A stretch of DNA of 64,000 nucleotides from Streptomyces inusitatus. Its GTDB lineage: Bacteria; Actinomycetota; Actinomycetes; Streptomycetales; Streptomycetaceae. Below, piece by piece: positions 49,490 through 60,805 of the stretch; positions within the stretch are counted from its first letter, which is position 1; each line of letters starts with the position of its first letter. Location: NCBI RefSeq assembly GCF_014651115.1, contig NZ_BMWG01000029.1, forward strand, positions 27,205-91,204, given 5' to 3'. The notes under the pieces were generated by a model. The model saw only the letters and a program-made list of their open reading frames with translations, was not told the origin of the DNA and did no database searches. Position numbers and translations under genes: made by a program.

Positions 49490-51120
49490 GGCTTTCGCGC
49501 CGCAGTGGGCCCGAGCGCCCACGAACCGGACGACTGAGCCGCACAGTGAGTGGCATGGCCGTCGCGGGCGTCCTGCTCAGCGGCTGCAGCGCCAATCCGT
49601 CCTTCGGACGCGACGCGCAGACCCTGATCATCGGCGCCGAGGGAGAGATCCCCACCCTGGACCCGCACCGCGCCTCCGGCACCCCGGTGCTCCGGGTCAT
49701 CGACGCCCTCTTCGATCCGCTGATCCGCGAGAACCTCGGCAAGGAGACGGCCCAGGCCCCCGAACTCCGCCCCGGGCTCGCCACGTCCTGGGAAGCCTCC
49801 CCGGACGCCCGGACATACACCCTCGAACTCCGCGAGGGCGTCGCCTTCACCGACGGCACACCCTTCGACGCCGCCGCCGTCAAGGCCAACTTCGACCGGA
49901 TCATGGACGAGAAGTCCGCCTTCCACGACCCGACCGCCGCCGGCAACATGAAGTTCCTGACCCGCTGGATCGAGAAGGTCGAGATCCGCGGACCTCACAC
50001 CGTCACCCTCGGACTCACCGAACCGTACGCCGGTCTGCCCCGGGTGCTCACCGACCGCCGCATGTCGATCATCAGCCCCAAGGCGCTCCGCGCCCACAAG
50101 CCCGACGACATCGGCCTCCATCCCGTCGGCACCGGCCCCTTCACCCAGCAGTCCGCCGATCGCGGCAAGCGCATCACGCTGAAGCGGAACCCGCACTACT
50201 GGGGCGGCGCGGCCAGGACCCCCGCCATCATTGTGGAGTCGGTCACCGACCCCACCACGCTCGCCATCGCCGCCCAGACCGGCGAGGTGGACGCGATCCT
50301 CAGCGCCGGGGCCCAGCAGGTCCGGCAGCTCGCCGACGGCGGCACCATGACCGTGCAGTACCCCGAACCCGCCAACCAGTACTTCCTGCGCCTCAACACC
50401 CGGATCGCCCCCACTGACAACGCCGTCTTCCGGCAGGCACTCAACCACGCCGTCGACCGCCGGGCGATCGCCACCCTCACCGGCAAGCAGGTCGCCCCCT
50501 CCACCGGACCGCTGCCCCGGGGCAACGAGGCATACCGGGAGAATCCCGGAGCCGTCGCCGACACCTACGACCCCGAACGGGCCCGTCGGCTCATCCGCGA
50601 GAGCGGGGTGCCCACCCCCGTACGGCTGCGGATCCTCGCACCCGACAGCGGCCCCGGCTTCTCCCAGGCCACCGAGATCATGTCGCTCATCCAGCAGGAC
50701 CTCAAAGCGGTCGGCGTCCGGCTGGACACGCAGTACATGGAGTTCGCCTCACTCGTCGCCGAGGAGGGAAACGGCTACAACGACACCACCCACGGCTCCT
50801 TCAACGGCTGGACCACCGGAGCCGACGCCGCCGACTTCCTGGAGCGGATGTTCAGCGGAGAACTGCATCCCCCCAACGGCGTCAACCGCGGCTGGTACCG
50901 CAACCGGGACGTCGACAGCCTCTTCGACCGCGCCCGCGGCGAACCCGACGCGGACCGCCGTACCGCGCTCTACCGCGAAGCCGCCGACGCCATCACGGCC
51001 GACGCGCCCTGGGTCTTCCTCTACCAGGACCGGCTGCCCCGCCTGCTGAGCCGCACGGTGGACGGAGTCGTGCCCGCCGCGTCCGTCTACATCGACTACA
51101 CCACCATCCGCCGCCGGTGA
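49486..51120 (+). CDS. Peptide-type ABC transporter substrate-binding lipoprotein (family 5)
   Basis: This 544-residue extracellular binding protein has a lipoprotein signal (MAVAGVLLSGCSAN, Cys near residue 33) and family-5 signatures: EGEIPTLDPHRASGTPVLRV, LRPGLATSWEASPDARTYTL, YEYT-type ELREGVAFTDGTPF. It delivers a dipeptide- or oligopeptide-like (or nickel/other) ligand to the permeases encoded next. The start overlaps the preceding stop codon. The ligand is unknown; the association with a racemase/isomerase, dipeptidase-like enzyme and oxidoreductases suggests a modified amino acid or peptide. Confidence 0.94.
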   Translation: MRLSRRSGPERPRTGRLSRTVSGMAVAGVLLSGCSANPSFGRDAQTLIIGAEGEIPTLDPHRASGTPVLRVIDALFDPLIRENLGKETAQAPELRPGLATSWEASPDARTYTLELREGVAFTDGTPFDAAAVKANFDRIMDEKSAFHDPTAAGNMKFLTRWIEKVEIRGPHTVTLGLTEPYAGLPRVLTDRRMSIISPKALRAHKPDDIGLHPVGTGPFTQQSADRGKRITLKRNPHYWGGAARTPAIIVESVTDPTTLAIAAQTGEVDAILSAGAQQVRQLADGGTMTVQYPEPANQYFLRLNTRIAPTDNAVFRQALNHAVDRRAIATLTGKQVAPSTGPLPRGNEAYRENPGAVADTYDPERARRLIRESGVPTPVRLRILAPDSGPGFSQATEIMSLIQQDLKAVGVRLDTQYMEFASLVAEEGNGYNDTTHGSFNGWTTGADAADFLERMFSGELHPPNGVNRGWYRNRDVDSLFDRARGEPDADRRTALYREAADAITADAPWVFLYQDRLPRLLSRTVDGVVPAASVYIDYTTIRRR

Positions 51121-51133
51121 GGAGATCACAGCC

Positions 51134-52084
51134 ATGAAGGCCACAGCGGCACCACCCCGCCCCGCCGCCGTGCGGGCCGCGACCCCCCGGCGGCGCATCC
51201 GCCTCCGCCCGCCGGCGGGCTCCGGCAACACCACCGTCCTCATCGGCGGCGCCATCGTCGCCGTCACGATCCTGATCGCGCTCCTCGCGCCGCTGATCGC
51301 CCCGGACGACCCCCTCGCCACCAACCCCTCGTCCATCGGGCTCGGCCTCCTCAGCGACGGCCACCTGCTCGGTACCGACGAGGTGGGCCGCGACATACTC
51401 AGCAGGCTGATGCACGGAACCAGGCTAGCTCTGCTGGTCGCCGTGGTGCCGACGCTGGCGGCGCTCGTCATCGGCGGCTGCATCGGACTGCTCTCCGGCT
51501 ACGCCGGCGGCTGGCTCGACAGCACACTGATGCGGATCTTCGACGTGATGTTCTCCTTCCCCGGCATCCTGCTCGCCCTCGGCATCGGCGTCGCCCTCGG
51601 CCCCGGCATCACCTCCATGGTCATCGCGATGGTGGTGGTCACCGTCCCCGAATTCGGACGGATCGTCCGGGGCAACGTCATCGCCCTGCGCCAGGAACAG
51701 TACGTGGAGGCCGCAGGCGCCCTCGGCTACGGCCATCTGCGCATCGCGTTCCGCCACATCACCCCGAACCTGCTCGGCGGCGTGGCCGTCTTCGCTACCC
51801 TCCAGACCGGCCGCAACGTCATCCTCAGCTCAAGTCTCGCCTTCCTCGGCCTGGGCGCCCAGCCGCCCACCCCCGACTGGGGCCAGATGCTCAGCGGCGG
51901 ACGCGCACTGCTGGTGACCGCACCCCACGTCGCCACCATTCCCGGCCTCGCGATCGTCGTGCTCGCCGTCGGATTCAACCTGCTCGGCGACGGCATCCGG
52001 GACCGCCTCGACCCGCGCAGCCGCACGTCCCGGGCCGCGCGCGGAGGCCCACGCCCCCTGTGGACCCGGTGGAGCCGGTCATGA
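51134..52084 (+). CDS. ABC transporter permease, DppC/OppC type
   Basis: This 316-residue membrane permease has an N-terminal OppC-type span, then six segments with the binding-protein-dependent EAA loop EAAGALGYGHLRIAFRHITP (about residues 197-216) that docks the ATPase. GAGGAG precedes the ATG. It is placed before the DppB-type gene, the reverse of the classical dpp order. Confidence 0.95.
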   Translation: MKATAAPPRPAAVRAATPRRRIRLRPPAGSGNTTVLIGGAIVAVTILIALLAPLIAPDDPLATNPSSIGLGLLSDGHLLGTDEVGRDILSRLMHGTRLALLVAVVPTLAALVIGGCIGLLSGYAGGWLDSTLMRIFDVMFSFPGILLALGIGVALGPGITSMVIAMVVVTVPEFGRIVRGNVIALRQEQYVEAAGALGYGHLRIAFRHITPNLLGGVAVFATLQTGRNVILSSSLAFLGLGAQPPTPDWGQMLSGGRALLVTAPHVATIPGLAIVVLAVGFNLLGDGIRDRLDPRSRTSRAARGGPRPLWTRWSRS

Positions 52085-52103
52085 ACAGCCCTGGAGAACC
52101 GCC

Positions 52104-53051
52104 ATGCTGACCTTCACCCTGCGCCGCGCGCTGCACATGCTCCCGGTTATTCTCGGGGTGACCATCGCCACCTTCGGCCTCGGCCAGATCATCCCCGGCG
52201 ACCAGGCGAGCGCCCTGCTCGGCCCCACCTCCTCGGAGGAGGACCGGCAGGCGCTCCGCGAGGACCTCGGCCTGGACGAACCCGCCCTCTCCCGCTACTT
52301 CACCTATCTCGGCAACCTCCTCAGCGGCGATCTCGGCCGCTCGCTCTCCTTCGGCCGACCGGTCTCCGAAGTCCTCTCCGACCGGCTGCTCAACACCCTG
52401 CTGCTGTCGGGCACCGCGATCGCCGTCGCGGCGGTCGCGGGCGTCGCCATCGGCACCTGGGCCGCGCAGAAACCCGGCTCGGCCCGGGACCGCGGCCTCA
52501 CCATCGGCGTCCTGTTCTTCAACTCCGTGCCGTCGTTCTGGTTCGGACTGGTGCTCATCGTCGTCTTCTCGCTGCAACTGCGGATCCTCCCCGCCACCGG
52601 GATGACCTCCATCGGCGGCGGCGGAGCCCTCGACATCGCCGCCCACATGGTGCTGCCCGTCATCACCCTCGCCGCTTGGTCACTGGCGGTCATCGCCCGT
52701 ATGACCCGCTCATCGGTGCTGGAAGTGATCGGCAACGACTACGTCCGCACCGCCCGCTCACGCGGCGTCGGAGAGTTCCGGGTCATCGTCCGCCATGTGC
52801 TCCCCAACGCCCTGCCGTCCGTCATCACGGTGATCGGCCTGCAAGCGGGCTTCCTGCTCAGCGGCGCGGTGCTCACCGAGACGGTGTTCTCCTGGCCGGG
52901 CATCGGCCTCGCCCTCCACCAGGCCATCTCGGCCCGGGACATCCCCCTCGTACAGGGCGGGATCCTCGTGATCGCCATCGCGTTCGTGCTGATCAACTTC
53001 CTGGTCGACGTGATCCAGGCGTACTTCAACCCGAAGATCAAACTGGCCTAG
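52104..53051 (+). CDS. ABC transporter permease, DppB/OppB type
   Basis: This 315-residue permease begins with the typical single span and ITFLLGQIIPGD-like ATFGLGQIIPGD, has the EAA loop RTARSRGVGEFRVIVRHVLP and ends with the family tail VLINFLVDVIQAYFNPKIKL. It pairs with the upstream DppC-type protein to form the membrane channel. Confidence 0.95.
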   Translation: MLTFTLRRALHMLPVILGVTIATFGLGQIIPGDQASALLGPTSSEEDRQALREDLGLDEPALSRYFTYLGNLLSGDLGRSLSFGRPVSEVLSDRLLNTLLLSGTAIAVAAVAGVAIGTWAAQKPGSARDRGLTIGVLFFNSVPSFWFGLVLIVVFSLQLRILPATGMTSIGGGGALDIAAHMVLPVITLAAWSLAVIARMTRSSVLEVIGNDYVRTARSRGVGEFRVIVRHVLPNALPSVITVIGLQAGFLLSGAVLTETVFSWPGIGLALHQAISARDIPLVQGGILVIAIAFVLINFLVDVIQAYFNPKIKLA

Positions 53052-53242
53052 GCCGTCTCCTCGAAGCCCCGTCCGTCCGCCATCCCCGGCACGTCCGCCT
53101 TCCCCGGCGGTGGTGCCCCCGCGCGGAGCCGAAGGGGGAGTACCCCCCCGCACCGGACCCCGCCGGACCCGTTCCCCGGGCCTGACGGCCCAGGGGACGG
53201 ACGACGCCACTTCGAAGACACTCCGCACCGGGAGGACTCACC

Positions 53243-54262
53243 GTGACCGTACTGGAAGTCGAACACCTCAGGGTCGCCCACCGCGGCCACAACCAGGCCG
53301 GCACCCCCCTGGAGACCGTGCGCGACGTCTCCTTCAGCGTCGCCGCCGGCGAATCCCTCGGCGTCGTCGGCGAGTCGGGCTGCGGCAAGAGCCAGACCAT
53401 GCTGGCCGTCCTGCGCATGCTCGCCCCCACCGGAGCCGAGATCACCGGCCGGGTGCACTTCGACGGCAAGGACCTGACGGCGCTCACCCCTCGGCAGATG
53501 CGCGCCGTCCGGGGCTCGGGCATCGGGCTCGTCTCCCAGGACGCGCTCTCCGCACTCAACCCCGCCATGACCATCGGCGCGCAGATGGCCGAACCCCTCA
53601 TCCACTACGACGGATTCAGCCGCCGCGACGCCGCCGCGCGGTGCGCCGAACTCCTCGATCTCGTCGGCCTCCCCGGCGCCCGCGAACGGCTCCGCAGCCA
53701 CCCCCACGAACTCTCCGGCGGCATGCGCCAGCGCGTCCTGATCGCCATGGCCATCAGCCGCGAACCCCAGGTCCTGATCGCCGACGAACCCACCACCGCC
53801 CTCGACGTCACCATCCAGTCCCAGGTGCTCCAGCTCATCGACCGGCTCCGCAAGGACCTCCGGATGGCCCTGATCCTCATCACCCACGACCTCGGGGTCG
53901 TCGCCGGCGTCACCGACCGGATCGCCGTGATGTACGCGGGCCGGATCGTGGAGACGGCCCCCACCACCGCGCTCTTCGACCACCCCGCCCACCCCTACAC
54001 CCGTGCCCTGATGGACTCGATCCCCCGGATGGACCGTCCGCGGGTCGAGTATCTGCCCGCCATCCCCGGCTTCCCGCCCGACCCCGCCGCGCCGCCGCCC
54101 GGCTGCGCCTTCCGGCCCCGCTGCCCCGCCGCCCGCGCGGAGTGCGAGGACTCCGTCCCCGGACTCCTCCCCCTCACCTCCGCCGTCCCCGGACACGCTG
54201 TCCGCTGTCCCTTCACCGCACCGGTCCCCGCCGGTGCGGACCACCGAGGAGAGCGCTCATGA
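53243..54262 (+). CDS. ABC transporter ATP-binding protein, DppD/OppD type
   Basis: This 339-residue ATPase has Walker A VGESGCGKSQTMLAVLRML, signature ELSGGMRQRVLIAMAI, Walker B VLIADEPTTALDVT and a C-terminal oligopeptide/dipeptide domain with the Cys-rich GCAFRPRCPAARAEC motif that binds an iron-sulfur cluster in characterised members. GTG 53243 follows GGGAGG. A 191-bp gap separates it from the permease gene. It overlaps the next ATPase gene (ATGA). Confidence 0.95.
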   Translation: MTVLEVEHLRVAHRGHNQAGTPLETVRDVSFSVAAGESLGVVGESGCGKSQTMLAVLRMLAPTGAEITGRVHFDGKDLTALTPRQMRAVRGSGIGLVSQDALSALNPAMTIGAQMAEPLIHYDGFSRRDAAARCAELLDLVGLPGARERLRSHPHELSGGMRQRVLIAMAISREPQVLIADEPTTALDVTIQSQVLQLIDRLRKDLRMALILITHDLGVVAGVTDRIAVMYAGRIVETAPTTALFDHPAHPYTRALMDSIPRMDRPRVEYLPAIPGFPPDPAAPPPGCAFRPRCPAARAECEDSVPGLLPLTSAVPGHAVRCPFTAPVPAGADHRGERS

Positions 54263-55397
54263 ACGCCGCCGGCGCGTCGCCGCCCGCCACCCCCGGACCA
54301 CCCGGCACCCACACCGACAGCGATGCCGTCACCGTGGCCGATCTGCGGGTCCACTTCCCCATCCGCACCGGCGTGCTCCGCCGGGTCACCGGCACCGCAC
54401 ACGCCGTGGACGGGGTCTCCTTCACAGTGCCCGCCCGCAGCATCGTCACCATCGTCGGCGAGAGCGGCAGCGGGAAGACCACCACCGGACGCGCCTTGGT
54501 CGGCCTCTCGCCCATCGCCTCCGGCAGGGTCAGCGTCCACGGCCGGGCCCTGGAGGAGATCCGCCGCGAAGGCTCGCTGCCCCGGCTCGCACAGATCGTC
54601 CACCAGGACCCCTACGCCAGCCTCAACCCGCGGATGACCATCCGGGCGATGATCCGAGAGGTCATCTCCGTGCACCGGACGACACCTCGGGAGAAGGCGG
54701 GGGAGCGGGTCGCGGAACTCCTCGCCCAGGTCGGCCTCCGAACCGAGCTGGCCGACCGCTATCCCCATGAACTCTCCGGCGGCCAGCGCCAGCGCGCGGC
54801 CATCGCCCGCGCCCTCGCGGTCGAGCCCCGCTTCATCGTCTGCGACGAGATCGTCTCCGCGCTCGACGTCAGCATCCAGGGCCAGATCGTCAATCTCCTC
54901 AAGGACCTCCGCCGCGACCAGGACGTCAGCTTCCTCTTCATCTCCCACGACATGAGCGTGGTACGGCACATCTCCGACCACGTCATCGTGATGTACGGCG
55001 GCCTGATCATGGAGAGCGGCCCCTGCGACGAGGTGTTCTCCGCGCCGCGCCATCCCTACACCCACGCGCTGCTGGCGGCCGTGCCCGTGCCCGACCCCCG
55101 GGCCCCCGGCCGCCCCGGCGAGGTCCGCACCCGCGCCGAACCCCCGGACCCGGCCGATCCGCTGCCCGGATGCCGCTTCCAGCGCTCCTGCCCGTTCGCC
55201 ACCGAGGTCTGCCGAGAGGGCCCGCCACCCCCGACCACCGCCGCCGGGGCGGCCGGACACACCCTGGCCTGCCACCACGCCGGCACACCCGGCGTACGAG
55301 CCGCACTGTCCCCGAAGAACCCGCCCCCCACGAACCCCTCCACGGAGGCCCCGGCCACAGAAGGCCCGTCCCCGTCACCGGAAAGGACCACCGCTCC

Positions 55398-55401
<4 letters not shown>
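54259..55401 (+). CDS. ABC transporter ATP-binding protein, DppF/OppF type
   Basis: This 380-residue second ATPase has Walker A GESGSGKTTTGRALVGLSP, QDPYASLNPRMTIRAMI, signature ELSGGQRQRAAIARALAVEP, Walker B IVCDEIVSALDVS and the terminal Cys motif GCRFQRSCPFATEVC. A proline/threonine-rich tail of ~50 residues follows, longer than usual. Its stop overlaps the start of the aldehyde dehydrogenase gene, coupling import to catabolism. Confidence 0.95.
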
Positions 55402-56930
<1,529 letters not shown>

Positions 56931-56993
56931 GCGGACACCACCCCTCGTATGCCTCGGGATTCTCCCGACCTCCCAGGAACAGGACCCCCTCCC

Positions 56994-57281
56994 ATGGAAT
57001 TTCTCGTCAACATCCGGATCACCTGGCCCGATGCCATGGACCCCGGGCTCAAGGCGGCGGTCTCCGAGGAGGAACGCCGCCGCGCCGCCGAACTCGCCGC
57101 GTCCGGAAATCTGGTCCGTATGTGGCGGGTGCCAGGCCGGACCGAGAACTGGGGACTGTGGCGGGCGGCCGACCCCACTGAACTCCACACCATCATCTCC
57201 GCGCTGCCGGTCTGGCCCTGGATGGACGTCACGGTCCACTCACTGGCCGACCACCCGGTCGACCCGGGACCGGCGGTCTGA
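56994..57281 (+). CDS. Muconolactone delta-isomerase-like protein
   Basis: This 95-residue protein of the CatC family has MEFLVNIRITWPDAMD, EEERRRAAELAASGNLVRMW and WGLWRAADPTELHTIISALP with LPVWPWMDVTVHSLADHP, all characteristic. In the beta-ketoadipate pathway CatC isomerises muconolactone, but stand-alone homologues act on other enol-lactones. Here it closes an operon with isomerase, oxidoreductase and aldehyde dehydrogenase, so a related lactone step is likely. No other catechol-pathway genes are present. Confidence 0.87.
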   Translation: MEFLVNIRITWPDAMDPGLKAAVSEEERRRAAELAASGNLVRMWRVPGRTENWGLWRAADPTELHTIISALPVWPWMDVTVHSLADHPVDPGPAV

Positions 57282-57320
57282 CGGGCCGCTCAGTGGGACG
57301 CACCCCGCTGGGTGTCCTGC

Positions 57321-57747
57321 TCACCACCTGCGGCGCACTCGCCCGGCCTTTCGCTCATCACCTGTTTCAGGAGGTGATGGTGCCGGCCGGGTCGGGTGGC
57401 TGTCCGGGTACGCGCCGGCCATGGGCGAGTTGCCGGTGGTGAGGAGATCACGAATCGCGGCCAGATAGCTGTCGCGGTCGACGGCGCTGGCGCCGTTCAC
57501 GTCGAGGGCGGTGAACGCGGCGTCCGCGCCGTCGGAGCTGTTCCCGGTGGCGGCGCGCAGCCGGGTGAACTCGTCGCGGGTCAGCAGCCCTCGCCGTCGA
57601 GGTCGGCGAGGTCGGCGAGGTCGAAAAGGGAACCGAGAGCGGGCCGGCAGGACTCGTCGAAGGTGACGGCCCCGTCAGCATTCGCGTCCATCCGCCGGAA
57701 CACCTCCTGGTGGGCCGCCCGGGCGACGCCGACGAGAGGATGGTGCG
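57321..57747 (-). pseudogene. EF-hand calcium-binding protein gene, frameshifted and truncated
   Basis: On the minus strand two canonical EF-hand loops are readable, DANADGAVTFDE and DLDGEGLLTRDE, then a weaker DVNGASAVDRDS, as in Streptomyces calerythrin/CabC-like proteins. Between the second loop's Gly and Leu one base is missing, causing an immediate stop in the upstream frame. The N-terminal hand is absent, cut off where the replication-relaxation remnant begins. Confidence 0.72.
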
Positions 57748-57757
57748 GGTCACGACC

Positions 57758-58150
57758 GGCGCCGGCGGATCCGCCTCACGCCGTCGACCACCCCGGCCGG
57801 GACACCGCTCTCACTCCCGCTCAGCGGGCCGCCGCCGAGACCCACGCCCACCAGCAGGCATCGACTGTGGCGGTGCTGACCGGGGCCGGGTTCGGTACGC
57901 CGCTGTCGTGGCAGACCGAGATCGCCCACCGCCTTCCGTACGGGTACACCCAGTACGCCGACCTGATACTGCATGCCCCGGACGCGGACGTGCCCGCGAT
58001 GCTGCTGGAGATCGACCGGGTCACCGAGCCCGTCGACGACCTGGTGGCCAAGGTCCGCCGCTACACCGAGTGGTTCGAGCTCCTGGCGCCAAAGGCTGAT
58101 CCGGATGACAGCTTCCCCGGGGTACAGGCAGACCGGGGTCGGCACAAGGA
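57758..58150 (+). pseudogene. Replication-relaxation family gene remnant (direct repeat copy B at its start)
   Basis: About 130 residues are readable: DPPHAVDHPGRDTALTPAQR, LTGAGFGTPLSWQTEIAHRL, PAMLLEIDRVTEPVDDLVAK, VRRYTEWFELLAPK. The later part matches the core of plasmid replication-relaxation proteins (VEIDRxTE...KLRRY). No start codon belongs to it, and the sequence degenerates after DDSFPGVQ. The first ~105 bases are the partner of 43391-43491. Confidence 0.6.
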
Positions 58151-58564
58151 GGATGCGCATAGGTTCAGAACAGCCGATGTACCGGTTTCAGCGCGATGTC
58201 ACGCGGCCGGCAGGACCTTCGAGCCTTCTGGACGTGACAGGGGTGAACCTTCTGGCTCAAGCTGCTGGGATACGCCGCCGAACCCGGCCGTCACTTCGGC
58301 CACGGTTGCCAACTCCCGGGCGCGATGGACACCTTCCCGACCCAACACAGGCCGTCGGCTGCCTTGCGCATCATCCTGCCGGAACTACAGCGGATTGGAA
58401 CTGAGTACAGTAATACCTTCCTACCCGATTCCCGGGACACGCTGGTTCAGCCGGCGCTGAATCGAGCGGCAGACCCGTAACGGCCCGGAGGCTGAGCACC
58501 ACGCGAGGGCGCCCTTCAGCGGTGGGTCGCCTGGCCGGTATCTGATCTGACGGAAGGACATGAG
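58151..58564. other. Gene-free remnant segment
   Basis: No credible gene. Possible continuing scraps of the replication-relaxation gene merge into the promoter area of the LLM oxidoreductase gene, whose ribosome-binding site is GGAAGGA near 58551-58557. Confidence 0.4.
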
Positions 58565-59785
58565 ATGCGTTTCGGAGTCTTCATGGCACCGTTTCACACT
58601 GCTCGGGGACAGAACCCCCTCACTGCTTTCGCACGGGACTTGGCCACCCTTCAGCAACTCGACGAGCTCGGCTACGACGAAGCCTGGATCGGCGAACACC
58701 ACTCTGGCGGATCGGAGTTGATCGCCAGCCCAGAGATCTTCATCGCGCACGTCGCAGCCCAGACCAAACACATCAAGCTGGGGACCGGCGTGCTCTCTCT
58801 GCCGTATCACAACCCACTGTGGGTGGCGGACCGCGCGATCCTGCTCGATCACCTCACCCGGGGCCGATTCATGCTCGGCCTCGGCCCCGGCTCCCTCCCG
58901 ACGGACGCGACGATGATCGGCATCGACCCGGTCTCACAGAGGTCCGCGCTGGAAGAGGACACCGACGTCCTCATCCAGTTGCTCACCCAGGATGAACCCG
59001 TTACCAAGAAGACCGCCCGCTACAACCTCGTCGAAGCCAGATGTCAGTTACGCCCGTACACCACACCCTGCTTCGAAGTCGGCATCGCGGCGATCGCCTC
59101 GCCGTCCGGCCCACGGATCGCAGGCAAGCACGGGTTGGCGCTGCTGTCCATCGGCGCGACCATGACCGGCGACCTGGACATGCTCGCCGCGCACTGGAGC
59201 GTGATGGAAGAACGAGCCCATCAGTTCGACACCATTATTGAACGCGCCGCATGGCGACTGGTCGGACCGATGCACATCGCCGAAACGAAAGAACAGGCCT
59301 ACAAGGACGTCGCGTACGGACTCGATGACTGGTGCCGCTATCTGCAGTATGAAGCTGCGGTACCGCACTTCGAGCCCGGCGGCTCGACGCTGAAGGAACG
59401 CATCGACTGGATCAACGAATCCGGTGTTGGCGTAATCGGCACACCGGACGACGCGATCCGGCACATCCGCTTGCTGCAAGAGCAGTCCCACGGCTTCGGC
59501 TGCTACCTCATGATGGCGCACGAATGGGCGAGGGCAGACGCCACCCGTCAGCACTTCGAACTGTTCGCGCAGCAGGTCGCCCCGCACTTTCAAGGCAGTC
59601 TCGAACGTCTCGACGCCGCACGAGCCCTCGCGGTCAGGCGCAGGGAGGCACTGTACAGCCGCATGGGCGACGCGCTTGACGAGGCGAAGACCCGACATGC
59701 TGCCGAGCAGGCGGTCAGGGCTGACGGTCTGCAGCGACCCGGCCCCGACTTCGGCGAACGCACCTCGGAGACACCTGAGCCCTGA
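58565..59785 (+). CDS. Luciferase-like (LLM) flavin-dependent monooxygenase
   Basis: This 406-residue protein is of the limonene monooxygenase/bacterial luciferase alpha type: MRFGVFMAPFHTARGQNPLT, LDELGYDEAWIGEHHSGGSE, HIKLGTGVLSLPYHNPLWVA, DHLTRGRFMLGLGPGSLPTD. It oxidises a small organic substrate with FMNH2 and O2; no flavin reductase gene is adjacent, so reduced flavin must come from elsewhere. Codon use is slightly less GC-biased than in most of the window. It is a single gene. Confidence 0.93.
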   Translation: MRFGVFMAPFHTARGQNPLTAFARDLATLQQLDELGYDEAWIGEHHSGGSELIASPEIFIAHVAAQTKHIKLGTGVLSLPYHNPLWVADRAILLDHLTRGRFMLGLGPGSLPTDATMIGIDPVSQRSALEEDTDVLIQLLTQDEPVTKKTARYNLVEARCQLRPYTTPCFEVGIAAIASPSGPRIAGKHGLALLSIGATMTGDLDMLAAHWSVMEERAHQFDTIIERAAWRLVGPMHIAETKEQAYKDVAYGLDDWCRYLQYEAAVPHFEPGGSTLKERIDWINESGVGVIGTPDDAIRHIRLLQEQSHGFGCYLMMAHEWARADATRQHFELFAQQVAPHFQGSLERLDAARALAVRRREALYSRMGDALDEAKTRHAAEQAVRADGLQRPGPDFGERTSETPEP

Positions 59786-60102
59786 CGGTCCGCGAGAACA
59801 GAACTCCGGTGACGGCTGTTGGCCCGGCCCGGTGGTCGCTCCGCCCGGGTTGCCGAACTGGCTCCGGCTCGCCCCTATCCGGGGTCATTCTCCCTGCCGT
59901 GAACCCGCCCGCCACCGCCAGGACGCGCCTCGCGTACCGCGGCGCCAGGGCCGGTTCCTCCACCGGAGTCTGACCGTGCGTCCCACCAGGGAGCCCCCCC
60001 CCATGAACCATCGGCACGGACGGTTCGGCCGGGTGAGGGGCTGGGACCCGCGCCTTCGGCCGCCCGCCCCAGCCGATCGGATCCGCGATGACCGGGCGAC
60101 CC
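59786..60102. other. Intergenic region, nothing assignable
   Basis: About 320 bases between the LLM gene and a convergent small gene. No reading frame has both a credible start and sensible composition, and I see no terminator-grade hairpin. Confidence 0.35.
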
Positions 60103-60390
60103 TCAGCAGGGCCGGGGCACCCAAGTGCGGCTGCCGCGGTCGTAGTGGGAGGCAGAGCCGGGGAGGATCGCGTCCAGCGACAGCCACTCACCCGATTCGT
60201 CGAGAAGGTCTTGCTCGGCGGGCGGGTTCAGGTCCATCGGGCCGAGGGCCCAGTCCAGGAGGACCAGGCTGTCGGTGACCTCGGTCACCCAGCCGAGAAA
60301 CTCGCGGCCGTCATGCAGGGTGAAGCCGACCCGGTCGCATCGCTCGCAGCGTTTGACGAGGTATTCCTGGAGGGAGAGCGGATCCGGCAT
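60103..60390 (-). CDS. Small conserved hypothetical protein
   Basis: This 95-residue protein is MPDPLSLQEYLVKRCERCDR then VGFTLHDGREFLGWVTEVTD and SLVLLDWALGP, an all-beta SH3/OB-like pattern with a CxxC pair (RCERCD) that could bind metal. The last part carries many Asp/Glu. The ATG at 60390 is chosen because longer frames add Cys/Arg-rich, unlikely sequence. The function is unknown. I have the impression of a widespread actinobacterial accessory protein. Confidence 0.68.
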   Translation of the reverse strand: MPDPLSLQEYLVKRCERCDRVGFTLHDGREFLGWVTEVTDSLVLLDWALGPMDLNPPAEQDLLDESGEWLSLDAILPGSASHYDRGSRTWVPRPC

Positions 60391-60805
60391 GCCCGCAGCA
60401 TAGGTGGACCGCCTCGCAGGAGGACAGGCAGGGGACGCAGGACACAGAGCACAAGGCACACAGCGCAGGGCATGAGAACGGGAGTTGGCGGGCGTGTATC
60501 TGGGCATCAGGCCACGGCTCCCCTCACGGTGCCGCCCTGATCACACCGGGCCTCGCCGACTACAAGGTGATTGGGCCAGAGATCTGCGGATGGCTCCGGA
60601 AGTCGCCGGGGAGAACATCGGCCCAATCTGCAGGCTGGCCGTGGACGGCCGCTCAGTCACCTGCTCTGGCCCGCAGAGCCCGCGCAGGTGCTCAGACTGG
60701 GCTGCTGCCCATGCGCACGATGCCTGGTCGGCACTCGGCCTCTTGTGCCCGCCCACACCTCTCGTGCTGCCCGTCGGCCCGCGTCCTCGGTGTATGTGTC
60801 CGTGC
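60391..60805. other. Intergenic region between accessory gene and terminal helicase
   Basis: No gene supported. A 9-bp inverted repeat, GATTGGGCC (60569-60577) and GGCCCAATC (60620-60628), is the only structure noted. Confidence 0.35.
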
